A DNA stretch of 64,000 bases from Flavobacterium hydatis (GCF_000737695.1 NZ_JPRM01000035.1:16746-80745), one strand, 5' to 3'; shown: positions 54,801 through 63,880, counted from the first letter of the stretch. Numbers and translations are program-made. Notes: generated from the letters alone by a model not told the origin.

Positions 54801-55639
54801 ATGTAATGGGCTAGTGCGAAGCTTATCGTGGTTGGTGATATTATAAGATATTGATCTTGAAAAGAGAGCAAAGGTTTATATATAAGTGGATTTTCTTCCT
54901 GCGTATGGTCAAAATTATCAGATGAAAGATCAATTAGAAAAGCATCTAATGCGCGTTTATCAATATCATTCTCGGAAAGAACAGTCTCCATTTCACCGCG
55001 GGACAGTATAAGAGAATCTTTTATGGTCTGAAGTTTTTCTGTAGGAGGGAAAAAGATAGCATTATCATCAGCTGTACCCTGCTCATATCTTAGAAATCCG
55101 TTTTTCTTTGCTATTGTATTAGAAAGATTTAAAAGTAGCTTAGTAACTTGAAAGCTATTCTCTTTTACCTGGTCAGCGATATTTGAATCTGGCCATATGA
55201 AAAGCGCAGTAAGGAGATTGGATAATACAAATGTGCCATTTTCGGTAATTCCTGGAAAAACAACGTTATTTCCATTATGAAAAGTTATAGAATCAGTAAA
55301 GAGGTTGACTGGTATTTCCTCAAAAGAATGATCTGGAAAGTTTTCTGATACGTAGTTATTTAGGATTTCATATGGCACTGTTTCAGCATTTGTGTTGAAA
55401 TTTTGCAGCGCCATAAGGGTTAATTCTTCAAAACGAACATTTTTGCCATGATTTTCAGGCATTATAGAAAGTGCTGCGATTGAGTTTAGAAGATCAAAAG
55501 AATTGTATCTGCCAAAAAAAGGATGTAGCGGCAGCACTTTGGCAGCTGTTTTTCCTGAAGTATCCTTAAGATAGCAGCATTTTTTATATTTAATCTTGCT
55601 CCCGCAGTGGCAGGGGTCATTTCTGTTTATTTTTTTCAT
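51863..55639 (-). CDS. Giant SEC-C and PD-(D/E)XK nuclease-like protein
   Basis: A 1258-aa protein. I chose the ATG at 55639 over a TTG at 55663 because it begins the SEC-C motif NDPCHCGSKIKYKKCC (C10, C12, C21, C22), a zinc knuckle. At the other end, about residues 1110-1210 form a restriction-endonuclease-like domain: GDIDVMIID (D1138, D1140) and SLECKSM (E1155, K1157). The roughly 1000 residues between have no family I can name. Together with the HEPN-like gene that follows it gives a DNA- plus RNA-targeting pair. Length and domains suggest a defence protein; none is proven. Confidence 0.7.
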   Translation of the reverse strand: MKKINRNDPCHCGSKIKYKKCCYLKDTSGKTAAKVLPLHPFFGRYNSFDLLNSIAALSIMPENHGKNVRFEELTLMALQNFNTNAETVPYEILNNYVSENFPDHSFEEIPVNLFTDSITFHNGNNVVFPGITENGTFVLSNLLTALFIWPDSNIADQVKENSFQVTKLLLNLSNTIAKKNGFLRYEQGTADDNAIFFPPTEKLQTIKDSLILSRGEMETVLSENDIDKRALDAFLIDLSSDNFDHTQEENPLIYKPLLSFQDQYLIISPTTISFALAHYIWWLSDYFRNICKVSGAYHDLLWNSLQQQLTRMHFDYMDDAEIPVGTILPEKSGLYRFDDDKIAFIQYVFDDGTNYKQQPNFANSLTSINISTKEKIIGEILADSRYSTYKILDLVLISPIGRGFAYSERAINHVVSLNIPLFEFNVLSNLKDCDALDLWKFALTNYANRERFTFISFSVLDKFKLYRDRNESFHSDIPEFGFPVPVGFSQELYKQSILKIDNHAVRQNINGRKAFVIVEKAEVHTPIYLSPASLYTSLLQFYIEGYPQGIWVMPASELNGLSRELRHMYWEFNGAFAYWLWQICSSLSVHLKNLDAESPLTVSYIFDNEASFETIDRNYERQEGLADKFKYTASLSEVSITIPTELLPYLYGSDNQGERVLVETLLKGFNLLLLNNGQTEIKSEEIAYIIEKDVPLGMKKKIFILDTSDNLLLDPSNLQPFRHIQKYDIGLVLDQIVPRLASDCPSPGELVTKEEKNKLTNNIIQKALLPLLREKLALYDSTILLQRLLGLNESLIRKREFLRIHTPTIIACYVSVEEHCENLMLDLGRNNRSTIAVRSLIEHIAAEPYKGTNMVSVAAIDELMGIMDQIVDWGSIGDQIHYELFDIRMGVLETGRIASDKNRLKEVYDPYNQAKISENVQDAVETFADVFPQLKEESGRGIPENLNRAFLGDFGVSMERILVFMGALAEIAFQLSTPYGSFKLTKLRSEVNKYITDNFDPKEFDSVVSYLALTKRGKLEKLPKGYDFIDIMPWRFNRMLSLLRKPLIIVEDGKEKIAYWGPRAILDSRSYLMDQCTSDRLRVFEDSKIKSALGKFAQERGDALVKRVVHAIDLKDHLYTDVYIGPKHDLKNETLIGDIDVMIIDQSKKVLYSLECKSMSPSRNIKEMIEEVDKLFGSDNTLGWIGKHMRRHEWLENNKDIVSKKYGIDISSYSIKSIFVTQENMLTPHLKKDSLPLPFITIYDIEKDGLLALENAEI

Positions 55640-56040
55640 AATTGGTAATATTGATCTTTTCAAAGGAGATCATAATGAAACAATTTCTGTTTATTAAAAA
55701 CCTTAAAGATAAGTATTCGGATCTACATGAAAGATAGTAGAAACACCTATTTTCCAGTTTAAAATCGTTTAGAAAAGATATCTGTAAATTATATTATTCT
55801 CGGATACAAGAGCTTTCAGCAATCTTTCTTGCTTAACTATGGCTCCACTTTTCACAACAATATTAGGAGATGCATAACAATTTTTATTAAATTTGAAACA
55901 TTGGTCTAATCATGTTTCATAATACTGATTATTTCAATATTCCCTTTGTACTTATTGTTATGCAGATCTCAGGAAATAAGGGTATAATAAATATCGGAAC
56001 AATTATTATATATTTAAACTTTATTTGATTTTATCTGGAA
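55640..56040. other. Divergent intergenic region between two putative defence modules
   Basis: About 400 bases of AT-rich DNA from which the SEC-C gene (minus) and the Roco gene (plus) diverge, so promoters for both should be here. No exact TAnnTTTG element stands out. A 20-codon frame (55675-55737, MKQFLFIKNLKDKYSDLHER) is present but has no support beyond being open. Confidence 0.35.
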
Positions 56041-58749
56041 ATGAATTTTACTAAGGGAGAGCAAACAGCCATAGATCGAATCGAGAATGTTCGAAATAAC
56101 AAATTATTGTATTTAGATCTAAGAGGTTTAAATTTGAATAGAATACCTGTAGATATTAGTGATCTCTCTTATGTTTTGGATATAGATCTAAGCCATAATA
56201 ATTTTTGGACATTTCCAAAAGAAATAGGCGTCTTGGAGAACCTCCAATATTTAAATTTCAGCTATAATAATTTAATTGATATTTATTTTGAATATGGACT
56301 GCAGTACAATATGCGGGAGCTAGACATTTCAAACAATCTATTAAATTTCGTGCCTGATGAGCTGGACTATCTGAATAATGAAGTAAACATTTTTTTTAAA
56401 AATAATCCCTTTCTTGGCAACCTTCCTCCTGAACTTATCGAAAATGACAATTTATCCTATATAAGGTTTTACCAGGATTCCCTACGTACAGCTGAAAATA
56501 AAACTAGACTGTTTGAAACAAAGATTTTGCTGGTAGGACGAGGTGATGTGGGAAAAACAACAATTCTTAATAAACTTGTGGACAAAGATTTTGTTGTTGA
56601 AATCGGCAAGGAAGCTTCCACACACGGAATAAATATAAAGAGTTATACCGAAAATGTGTTTTATCCGGCTTGTTATCCCCACTATAATAAAATAATAGAT
56701 GGTGAAAACTTACATATCATGTTAGAAATCGATAAAGAAACTGAAGATATGGATGAAGATTTGAAAGACAGTGATCTTGAAATTTATGAATTTATCCATG
56801 TTGCAGATTACTATGATGGAATGGACATGCCGTTAGACCTGATAATTGGAAATGAACCTTGGATAGAATACGATTCGAAAATTCATTTTGAAAAAGAAAT
56901 CAAAGTTAATGTTTGGGACTTTGGCGGGCAGGAGATGCTATATTCTACACATCAATTTTTTTTAACAAAACGATCTATATACATTTTTGTCTGGGATCCC
57001 CGGACAGATAATGACGAGGAAAACTTTGAATATTGGTTGAGTATTATTAATCGTCTGGGTAACGAAAGCCCCGTTATTGTTCTTATGAATAAATCCGATA
57101 TTAGGATTAAAGTCATTGATGAAACCCTGCTGAAAAGTAAATTTAAAAATATCGTAGCATTTCATAATCTTTCATGTTCAGACAACAGCGGGTTTGAGTA
57201 TTTGCTTAACCGGATCAACCTAGTGATATCGGAACAGAAACATATCGGAACGGAACTACCAAAGACCTGGAACTCTATCAGGGAAAACTTAAAAAATTCC
57301 AATAGGGATTATTTAACGCTTTCAGAATTCAAGCATTTTTTAAAGACTTCCGATCCTGAAGAAATAAATTATATCGCTGGATTTTTGTGTGATTTGGGAG
57401 ACATAATTTATTTTGGGCAAGATTATGGTTTGAAGGATATTATTGTACTTAATCCTAATTGGCTTACTGCTGCGATATATGAACTGATCCATTCCCTCGA
57501 AATTCAGAAGTCAAAAGGCGCTTTTAACCTGGGTGAATTGTCAAGTTTGTTAGATTTAGAGTGTTATCCGGAAGAGAAGCATTTTCAAATAGTTACATTG
57601 ATGGAAAAGTTTGAAATCTGCTTTCAAATTCTTGGTTCCCACAATAACTACATAATTCCTGTCCTACTTTCACCAACTCCGCCAGATTCCCTAAAGATTT
57701 CAGAATTTGATGTACCTGAAGCTTTGAAGTTTACCATCAAATACTCCTTTATGCCGTCGGGGGTAATTGAGCGTATCATTTGCCGTTTAAATTTTTACTT
57801 GGAAGGGGAAAATTACTGGAAATGCGGCGCTGTGTTTATCACTGAGGTTAGCAGGGGTATTATTCAGCTCGACAGGTTCAAAAAGACAATAAGTATTTCT
57901 GTTGTTGGAGGTCTACAAGCTGATTTATTTTCTATAATTAAACATGCTTTGGACATGATACACGCAGATTTAAAGCTAAGGGATATAGATTTTGAGGAAC
58001 TTTACAGTTGTAATTGCAGTGAGTGTGCAGTTTCTGAAACTCCCACAACTTTTGCAAGGAAAGTTCTGCTCAAATTCATGGAGAAGGATAAAGAATTTAT
58101 ACAGTGTCAAAAAAGTATTGAGGACATCAAGATAAACAATATTTTAGCTGGTTTTAAATCTGTTAAAAATGAAAATTCCCTGGTACGAAAATTTATCGAT
58201 GCAGCATCAAAATTGCAAAGCAGAAAGATGATGCTGTCAGGTTTCAATGAAAATAAGGTAAACATATACTATCAGGATCTTTTATATCCTCTGCTCAAAT
58301 TAAAAAATATTTCTGCAAAAGAGCAATCCATGATGGGAGCATCCGCGTCATTAAAGGGTTTTGGACAAATTGATATGGCAGTCGAGGATGCCGATGGAAT
58401 TCCAAAAAGTATATTTGAAGGTTTTTTCCTTTCAGGTCTGCATACTGACGTAATTAAAAAACACTTTGATAAAACGATTCAAAATTATGACGCGAATGGA
58501 CTCCATGAAAAATATATGGGAATTTATTGCAAATCAGCAAGTTTCATCAATTTATTTAAAAACTATACAGAATATATTAAATCTTTTGCGGGTTCTTCCG
58601 TCCAGGATATTGAAATATTAGAGACATCGAATATTTCAAAATTTTATGTTCAAGGTAGTGAAATTAAGCTGCTCAGGACAGACTATAGAAGAAGCGGGCA
58701 GAAACTCCACCTGTACCACATTCTAATTAATATTTTTATTCCAGAGTAA
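56041..58749 (+). CDS. Roco protein: LRR, Roc GTPase, COR, nuclease-like tail
   Basis: A 902-aa protein. Residues 15-130 are leucine-rich repeats. The Roc domain follows: G1 GRGDVGKT (166-173), G3 WDFGGQE (292-298) and G4 NKSD (350-353). From about 420 to 660 it fits a COR dimerisation region (LNPNWLTAAIYELI, then KFEICFQI...YIIPVLL). The end is unusual: GFGQIDMAVEDADGIPKSIFEGF with D778 and E793, then H and NYDANG, as in PD-(D/E)XK-type domains attached to STAND and other defence NTPases; the lysine of E-x-K is replaced by Phe. It is followed after 73 bases by a HEPN-like gene. Confidence 0.8.
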   Translation: MNFTKGEQTAIDRIENVRNNKLLYLDLRGLNLNRIPVDISDLSYVLDIDLSHNNFWTFPKEIGVLENLQYLNFSYNNLIDIYFEYGLQYNMRELDISNNLLNFVPDELDYLNNEVNIFFKNNPFLGNLPPELIENDNLSYIRFYQDSLRTAENKTRLFETKILLVGRGDVGKTTILNKLVDKDFVVEIGKEASTHGINIKSYTENVFYPACYPHYNKIIDGENLHIMLEIDKETEDMDEDLKDSDLEIYEFIHVADYYDGMDMPLDLIIGNEPWIEYDSKIHFEKEIKVNVWDFGGQEMLYSTHQFFLTKRSIYIFVWDPRTDNDEENFEYWLSIINRLGNESPVIVLMNKSDIRIKVIDETLLKSKFKNIVAFHNLSCSDNSGFEYLLNRINLVISEQKHIGTELPKTWNSIRENLKNSNRDYLTLSEFKHFLKTSDPEEINYIAGFLCDLGDIIYFGQDYGLKDIIVLNPNWLTAAIYELIHSLEIQKSKGAFNLGELSSLLDLECYPEEKHFQIVTLMEKFEICFQILGSHNNYIIPVLLSPTPPDSLKISEFDVPEALKFTIKYSFMPSGVIERIICRLNFYLEGENYWKCGAVFITEVSRGIIQLDRFKKTISISVVGGLQADLFSIIKHALDMIHADLKLRDIDFEELYSCNCSECAVSETPTTFARKVLLKFMEKDKEFIQCQKSIEDIKINNILAGFKSVKNENSLVRKFIDAASKLQSRKMMLSGFNENKVNIYYQDLLYPLLKLKNISAKEQSMMGASASLKGFGQIDMAVEDADGIPKSIFEGFFLSGLHTDVIKKHFDKTIQNYDANGLHEKYMGIYCKSASFINLFKNYTEYIKSFAGSSVQDIEILETSNISKFYVQGSEIKLLRTDYRRSGQKLHLYHILINIFIPE

Positions 58750-58822
58750 AAATGCCAGTGCTGTCTTTTTAATTAAGAAAAGATTAAAACGTTTAGGTTG
58801 TATAAAAGTTAACATTACATAT

Positions 58823-60208
58823 ATGAAGGATTACTTCCAAAAGGACATTCCGGTACTTTTAAATTTTACAGATTATAAAGGGTTGCTAAATGGGTTTGCC
58901 CGCCATGAGGCCGACCAGACCCAATATGATGCAAGGCTGATTTATAATCAAAGAAAACCAGAAGAACTTCAGCTGACAATCTATTATAAATCAGCTGATT
59001 ATTTGTATGAGAAATTGGATTTCCTTAGAAGTTCCGGTGTCAATATTCTTAATCTGATTTTTCCTGTAATTTCTGAACATGCGTGGGTGCATCCGGAGTT
59101 TTTCATATTTTCGAGAAGTTCGCTTATTGAACTGCAAGAAACCCATTATTTCGAACATGATAAAAAGACGCTGATACTCATCCTTGACAATTTAGACCTT
59201 TTTGAGAACGGAAGATATGCCATGGATGGGCGTTTCAGGCTAACGGAAAATGTTTTTCCACATCTAAGCAGTTATATCAGGTACGGCCAGTTGGGAAATT
59301 ATGATCAGGGAGATAGATTTATCGATCGCAATGACAACAGATATACAAAATTTGGCATGGTTAATTTTGTACTGTCCTTTAATCATTCGTCCAAGTCAAC
59401 TACATCAGTTAAAGATTTTGTGATTACCAGAGACGCTCACTTAAATATTAGGGATGAGAGTGGTCAGTTAAAAGATACTGAACTCTTAATCTTTGGAGAA
59501 GACTTATGCCTGCTAATGGCACTTTACTGGGAGAAAAATATTGATTTTTTTAATGCTGTCGTCAGGGTAAATGACAAGGAACATTATGCCAACAGAGAGG
59601 TCTTTAAATTATGTGAAGATAATTTTGATGCCTCTGAAGAATTTTATCTGAAAGAACAGTACTCTACATTTTACGACTTTGCCGAGTCCGTAAGTTTTGA
59701 AAACTTCCAAAAGCACAAAGAACTTCTGCAAGAGTCTGTACCTCGTCTGATTAGGATTAAGAATTTAGATGATATTTCTGCCTTTATGATTTTTTATAAC
59801 GTAATAGAGAAATGCAGAAACTACTTTTTGGAAAATGCTATCCAAGGCAGTCCTTTTACGGTTAAGGAGGAATTTGAATTTACCCTTTCAAAGAGCAAGA
59901 CCAATGATTTTATAAAAAATAAAATAAAAGAGATCGGGGAGATAGTTGCCCAATCAGATAAAGAGGAATTTGATTCGAAAGCCTCCTTAAAAGTGACATT
60001 CATTAAAAAGACTGGTTTGATCGATCAGTTTGAGAGTTTTATATCGCATCTGGATTTAGATTCGGGCAAATATGATTTAAAATTTGAAGAACTTATTAAA
60101 ATCAGGAATCAGATTTATCATGGAAATGTGCCGGAAGTAGATGTTTCTTCATACAACCACGAGATGAAAAAACTGGTTTTGGATATTTTATTGAAGATCA
60201 TTACCTGA
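58823..60208 (+). CDS. HEPN RNase-like protein (ApeA-like plan)
   Basis: A 461-aa protein. The N-terminal 280 residues are beta-rich (LTIYYKSADYLYEKLDFL, LILDNLDLFENGRYAMDG), the kind of domain found at the start of ApeA-type proteins. The C-terminal 170 residues are helical, with FEELIKIRNQIYHG giving R428-x4-H433, the catalytic motif of HEPN RNases. Such proteins stop growth by cleaving RNA when triggered. It follows the Roco gene on the same strand by 73 bases, so they are likely one unit in which the Roco GTPase senses and the HEPN protein acts. Confidence 0.7.
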   Translation: MKDYFQKDIPVLLNFTDYKGLLNGFARHEADQTQYDARLIYNQRKPEELQLTIYYKSADYLYEKLDFLRSSGVNILNLIFPVISEHAWVHPEFFIFSRSSLIELQETHYFEHDKKTLILILDNLDLFENGRYAMDGRFRLTENVFPHLSSYIRYGQLGNYDQGDRFIDRNDNRYTKFGMVNFVLSFNHSSKSTTSVKDFVITRDAHLNIRDESGQLKDTELLIFGEDLCLLMALYWEKNIDFFNAVVRVNDKEHYANREVFKLCEDNFDASEEFYLKEQYSTFYDFAESVSFENFQKHKELLQESVPRLIRIKNLDDISAFMIFYNVIEKCRNYFLENAIQGSPFTVKEEFEFTLSKSKTNDFIKNKIKEIGEIVAQSDKEEFDSKASLKVTFIKKTGLIDQFESFISHLDLDSGKYDLKFEELIKIRNQIYHGNVPEVDVSSYNHEMKKLVLDILLKIIT

Positions 60209-60328
60209 CATAAATCATTACAGTTTACCACACTTTATGAATCTTACAGAGCGTATAAAAAGAAATTGATTAAAGAATTTCCTAATTACTATCGAAATAT
60301 TTTTGTCTAAGATTTTTCTTCAATCTTG

Positions 60329-60390
60329 AAAAAAAAACGCGCCCGCTTGCATGAACTGCCAATAAAGGCATGTTCTGTACAAGCGGGCGC
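60329..60390 (-). terminator. Terminator of the PRTRC operon
   Basis: GCGCCCGCTTG (60339-60349) pairs exactly with CAAGCGGGCGC (60380-60390); on the minus strand a run of nine T follows. It is GC-rich compared with the DNA to its left, so it marks the edge between the cargo and the conjugative-type backbone. Confidence 0.85.
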
Positions 60391-60402
60391 ATCCGATTAG
60401 AA

Positions 60403-60445
60403 CGCCCCGCAATTGTCCCGACGAAGGAAGTGCAATTGTGGGGCG
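60403..60445 (-). other. Second GC-rich hairpin just after the ThiF gene
   Basis: CGCCCCGCAATTG (60403-60415) pairs with CAATTGTGGGGCG (60433-60445) with one G-T wobble, 7 bases beyond the ThiF stop and directly before the main terminator. It may stabilise the mRNA end or be a remnant recombination site. Confidence 0.5.
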
Positions 60446-60452
60446 GCGGGCA

Positions 60453-61256
60453 TCAGCCCACCAGTATCGGTTCTGATTTGAAATTACCCAAATTCAAAAA
60501 GAATCCTCTTTGAGCTGTCATGCCTTCACGGAATAGCCTCCAAAGTAATGAAGCCCCCATATTGGCTAGTGTCGCATTAATAAACAAATCTTGTTTTTCG
60601 AGTGCCTCGGCAAGGGAACAACTTGGTTCATTGTTTTCGGTCTGTGCTTCTAGCAGTTCTTTAAATTCATCGGTAACCATTGGAAGATTTGCCACAGTCC
60701 TGTATAGATTAGAAGTCGGTTGCCTAATTTCGCCAATAGTTGACAATAGGGCTTGTCCTGTATTTCGGGAATTACCAAGGTCAAGCCAATAGAGTGATTT
60801 GTTGCGTTCCCAACTGCTGTTTTCTGTACAGTCCTGTAACGCCTTTGCAATGTCAAATCGTGCCGAGACAGTATCTACACAACTGATATACATATTTGCC
60901 TTTCCTCGGTTGGGCAGGGATTTGAGATTTGCTGTAGAAAACTGCTCCGTTATGGCTTTCCAATTCGTACCAAAAAAACGATTGGTTCGGTTAATGAGTG
61001 CCACCGATTTGTACAAACCTACCTCTGCATCGGCAAAAAGCTGTCGCCCCTGATTGGCTTGGGTTATCCTATCATCATCGTATAAATTGACCTGCAGTCC
61101 TGTATGCCCTAAAGCCATAAGACTGTGGTTCATTCTTGCGAGTTCTGTGAGCATTCTGCTGCCTGTCCCTCCTGCACCAATAAGATTTATTGTAATTGGA
61201 TTAGTTGGGTTTATTAGGTAATTATCTGTGTAATGCATGGGTTTTAGTGTGTTCAT
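60453..61256 (-). CDS. PRTRC system ThiF family protein
   Basis: A 267-aa E1-like adenylyl-transferase-fold protein. INLIGAGGTGSRMLTELARM is the nucleotide-binding loop, followed by VNLYDDDRITQANQGRQLF with the ThiF aspartate and arginine, and a later YISCVDTVSARFDIA. It is the last gene of the PRTRC operon (E, C, F-like, B, ThiF) and overlaps B by four bases (ATGA). PRTRC (ParB-related, ThiF-related cassette) is associated with conjugative plasmids and integrated elements; its molecular role is unknown. Confidence 0.9.
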   Translation of the reverse strand: MNTLKPMHYTDNYLINPTNPITINLIGAGGTGSRMLTELARMNHSLMALGHTGLQVNLYDDDRITQANQGRQLFADAEVGLYKSVALINRTNRFFGTNWKAITEQFSTANLKSLPNRGKANMYISCVDTVSARFDIAKALQDCTENSSWERNKSLYWLDLGNSRNTGQALLSTIGEIRQPTSNLYRTVANLPMVTDEFKELLEAQTENNEPSCSLAEALEKQDLFINATLANMGASLLWRLFREGMTAQRGFFLNLGNFKSEPILVG

Positions 61257-61969
61257 GACAGTAGTTTATTAAGGGTTAATCCATTTTTTATTAGCACTTT
61301 CATAGGGAACTTTTTTCGGGTATTCACAAGGCTTTGCCACAACTGAATGATGTTTCCTTTTACAGGACTTTTTTCGCTAATAAGGTGGCTGAAATAACTG
61401 TTGAAAAAATACTGCTCCCACAACTGAATAAATTCTTCCAATCCGCAATCTGCTTTAATATTGACTGAAACAGTCCCCATGCAAACCCTACCATCGGAGT
61501 ATAGATTAAAATAGGGCGCATGGTATAAAGGGATACTTTCTGCAATAGCTGTAGTTCCGTCCAAAGCATATATCCAAAGCGTATTTTTAGAGGCTTTCCA
61601 AAGCAAAGGCGGTATTGATGCCTTACCGTTTGGAATCCCCAAACTTTCGACAAAAAACAAATCTACCTTTTGGGGTGGTGTATGCCAAATGGCGTATCCG
61701 TCATGGTCAGGATTGATATACAATACATTTTTAGGTAGTAGTCCTAAAGGTTTCAAAAAGTTGCGTTTAAGTTCGTCAGAAGTATCTAAGACATTGGCAA
61801 GTTGTGTACTTTCTTTTAGACTTAAGGGATGGGCGTTGGTGGGATAGCCATTTTTATCCATGTCATAGCTTTCCACATAAATAGTCTTATCAGACGAATT
61901 TTTCTGATAGACCACTAAGGCTTTTACAGGAGTGTACAATGTTCCGAATACTGCAGTTATATCTTTCAT
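61253..61969 (-). CDS. PRTRC system protein B
   Basis: A 238-aa protein from the ATG at 61969, which overlaps the stop of the preceding gene by ATGA; a longer frame to 61993 would overlap more and is unlikely. Sequence features matching PRTRC B are the opening MKDITAVFGTLYTPVKALVVYQ, GIPNGKASIPPLLWKASKNTLWIYAL, and YHAPYFNLYSDGRVCMGTVSV followed by LEEFIQLWEQYFFNSYFSHL. It is the fourth gene of the operon. No enzymatic motif is evident. Confidence 0.88.
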   Translation of the reverse strand: MKDITAVFGTLYTPVKALVVYQKNSSDKTIYVESYDMDKNGYPTNAHPLSLKESTQLANVLDTSDELKRNFLKPLGLLPKNVLYINPDHDGYAIWHTPPQKVDLFFVESLGIPNGKASIPPLLWKASKNTLWIYALDGTTAIAESIPLYHAPYFNLYSDGRVCMGTVSVNIKADCGLEEFIQLWEQYFFNSYFSHLISEKSPVKGNIIQLWQSLVNTRKKFPMKVLIKNGLTLNKLLS

Positions 61970-63060
61970 GGTATATGGTTTAAAAGGGTACATAGTTCAT
62001 TAATCAAAGGGAAAATTCGGTATTCAAAATCAAGTGCTTTTTTTGATGGGTTGTTTTCACTATCATAGATTTGTTGTAGTGTAGGTTCTTCGATTTCCCC
62101 ACATTCATTAAATTCATCATTCACCACACGGGCAATGTTCTCATAGAGCAAACCATCGGTGTCCGCTATAAAAGAGATGTATTGTTCTGCGTGTATGATA
62201 CTATCATCCTGGTCAAATTCCTGATTTAGGGTATTTCTAAAAATGCTGGCATCGGGATAATCACTTAACAGGGCAAATGCTTTTTGTGCCACGTTTAGGC
62301 AATCCAGACCAAAAGAAGACGTTGGCTTGTAGGTATCGATTCGCTGTTTAAAAACATTCAGATGATAGGGATTGTATATTTTTCGTAGCATTATATCTCC
62401 ATAGTACTTTGCCTCGTTAAATTCTGAAAATTCATTGTTTGCATCATCGCTCTCGCAATTTTCCAAATCATCTATCAACCATTCTTCCATACATTCATAC
62501 TGATAAAATAGATAGGTATGATTCTCCCTGTAGTAGGGAATCCCCGCAATATGGTAGAGATATCCAAACACCGATAGCAGAAGTTCAACAGTTCGTTTCT
62601 GTTTTTTGTCCTGTAACAATCTGTACAAAGGAAGCACCGGAATGTAATACAGGGTTGTACCTGTATTATAACTATGGTTGGTTGTCAATTTCACGACTCC
62701 ATCATCATCCTGCATAATGACAAGTTCAATAATATCCTGTCCTGATTTTTCAAGTTGTCTTTGAGCGTACTTATGTGCCAATAAGATATTATACGGATAG
62801 GGTTTGCGCTCTACTTCTAGCTGTTCGAATCCATATAATCCTGTCAGGATGTTCAACGAATCAAAAAATCTTTTTTCCGTTTCTTTTGAATTTGGCATTT
62901 CTTCTCCTTGTTCGAACAACGGTAAGAACTGGTGTTTTAGAAAACCATCGGTAACAGTTCCAAGGGTACTGACGTGGGTTTGTTGTTTTTGATTTCCTGT
63001 GCATCGGGCAAGCGGTTGGTGTTTTCTGCCCAAGCGCCTAATTGTTGGTATAGTTTGCAT
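61966..63060 (-). CDS. PRTRC-locus protein (position of protein F)
   Basis: A 364-aa protein between PRTRC C and B on the same strand. The N-terminus is basic (MQTIPTIRRLGRKHQPLARC), followed by a soluble body with TLYYIPVLPLYRLLQDKKQKRTVELLLSVFGYLYHIAGIPYY and acidic stretches. By position it would be PRTRC protein F, but I cannot confirm that from sequence, so the name is tentative. It is coupled to B by an ATGA overlap and lies 56 bases after C. Confidence 0.7.
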   Translation of the reverse strand: MQTIPTIRRLGRKHQPLARCTGNQKQQTHVSTLGTVTDGFLKHQFLPLFEQGEEMPNSKETEKRFFDSLNILTGLYGFEQLEVERKPYPYNILLAHKYAQRQLEKSGQDIIELVIMQDDDGVVKLTTNHSYNTGTTLYYIPVLPLYRLLQDKKQKRTVELLLSVFGYLYHIAGIPYYRENHTYLFYQYECMEEWLIDDLENCESDDANNEFSEFNEAKYYGDIMLRKIYNPYHLNVFKQRIDTYKPTSSFGLDCLNVAQKAFALLSDYPDASIFRNTLNQEFDQDDSIIHAEQYISFIADTDGLLYENIARVVNDEFNECGEIEEPTLQQIYDSENNPSKKALDFEYRIFPLINELCTLLNHIP

Positions 63061-63116
63061 AGTTTTTTTGTTTTAGGCAATCTGATACTGCCTGTTATGG
63101 ATTTCGTTTTCATGGT

Positions 63117-63335
63117 TTATCCTTTTGTTCCGATTTGTGATACAAATCTGTATTGTACGGCATCGTCATTTATTACAGGTCCTTCGATAGTTGCAGTAGT
63201 CAATATGGGATAGGTCTGCGCATAAAAGTTCAATACCGCTTCGGGACTGAATGAGGCGCACGGATCGGCAAGTTTAATATCCTGCTCTTTATCTTTAAAT
63301 GAAAAGACTCTTCCTAATAGTGTGGCTGTTAACAT
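63117..63335 (-). CDS. PRTRC system protein C
   Basis: A 72-aa protein with the PRTRC C pattern: VFSFKDKEQDIKLADPCASFSPEAVLNFYAQTYPILTTATIEGP. The family is a small alpha/beta protein found with ThiF and B in mobile elements. It overlaps the end of PRTRC E by 7 bases, so the two are translationally coupled. Confidence 0.88.
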   Translation of the reverse strand: MLTATLLGRVFSFKDKEQDIKLADPCASFSPEAVLNFYAQTYPILTTATIEGPVINDDAVQYRFVSQIGTKG

Positions 63336-63862
63336 GATTCTTCGGTATTAGGGTCGTTAAAAAGGTCAATGGGGAATTTATCGGAAAGTTCCGCTTTGCG
63401 TTTGTGAATGATGTCCTTATGTTCGGGATACAGGTTTGCTTGTGGTACTTTCATCCATGCTTCCTTGAATTTGCCTAGCGCTTCGAGTTCATCGGCTTTC
63501 TTCATGGCTTCTTCGTATTTCTTCTGCATTTCGGTTTTTTCCTTGCCCATCTTAAGGATGTTGTCCTTTTCCATTTGGGAGCTGATTTTTGCCTGTGCCG
63601 ATTCTTTGAGGAACTGCTCCATATTGGCAAATAGCTGTGCCGTATCTTTTACAGGCTCTGCAATAGCTTCAAAAAATCCTGCATCCAATTCCTCGGCTGT
63701 GCCTTTAAGCAGTATGGGTGGTACTTTTTTACGGGCTTCATCGCCAATGGCATCATTAAAGAACAATACTGATACGATAAGCCTGTCGGCAGTTTCTTTG
63801 ACTATGTTTATTTTCCAGTCGCCTGCAACTTGCAAGGCGATTAGGGATTGAAAGAAATTCAT
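63329..63862 (-). CDS. PRTRC system protein E
   Basis: A 177-aa protein beginning MNFFQSLIALQVAGDWKINI, with IVSVLFFNDAIGDEARKKVPPILLKGTAEELDAGFF typical of PRTRC E, then a Lys/Glu/Met-rich coiled coil (about 100-140) and a C-terminal KFPIDLFNDP. It is the first gene of the visible operon; a hairpin terminator at 63881-63920 separates it from the partial gene upstream, so its promoter is in that gap or further right by read-through. Confidence 0.88.
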   Translation of the reverse strand: MNFFQSLIALQVAGDWKINIVKETADRLIVSVLFFNDAIGDEARKKVPPILLKGTAEELDAGFFEAIAEPVKDTAQLFANMEQFLKESAQAKISSQMEKDNILKMGKEKTEMQKKYEEAMKKADELEALGKFKEAWMKVPQANLYPEHKDIIHKRKAELSDKFPIDLFNDPNTEESC

Positions 63863-63880
63863 AATGTTGCGTTTTAAGTG

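Noticed and set aside
55675..55737. A 20-codon frame before the SEC-C gene
   Set aside because: Nothing beyond an open frame supports it and it has no recognisable partner or signal.
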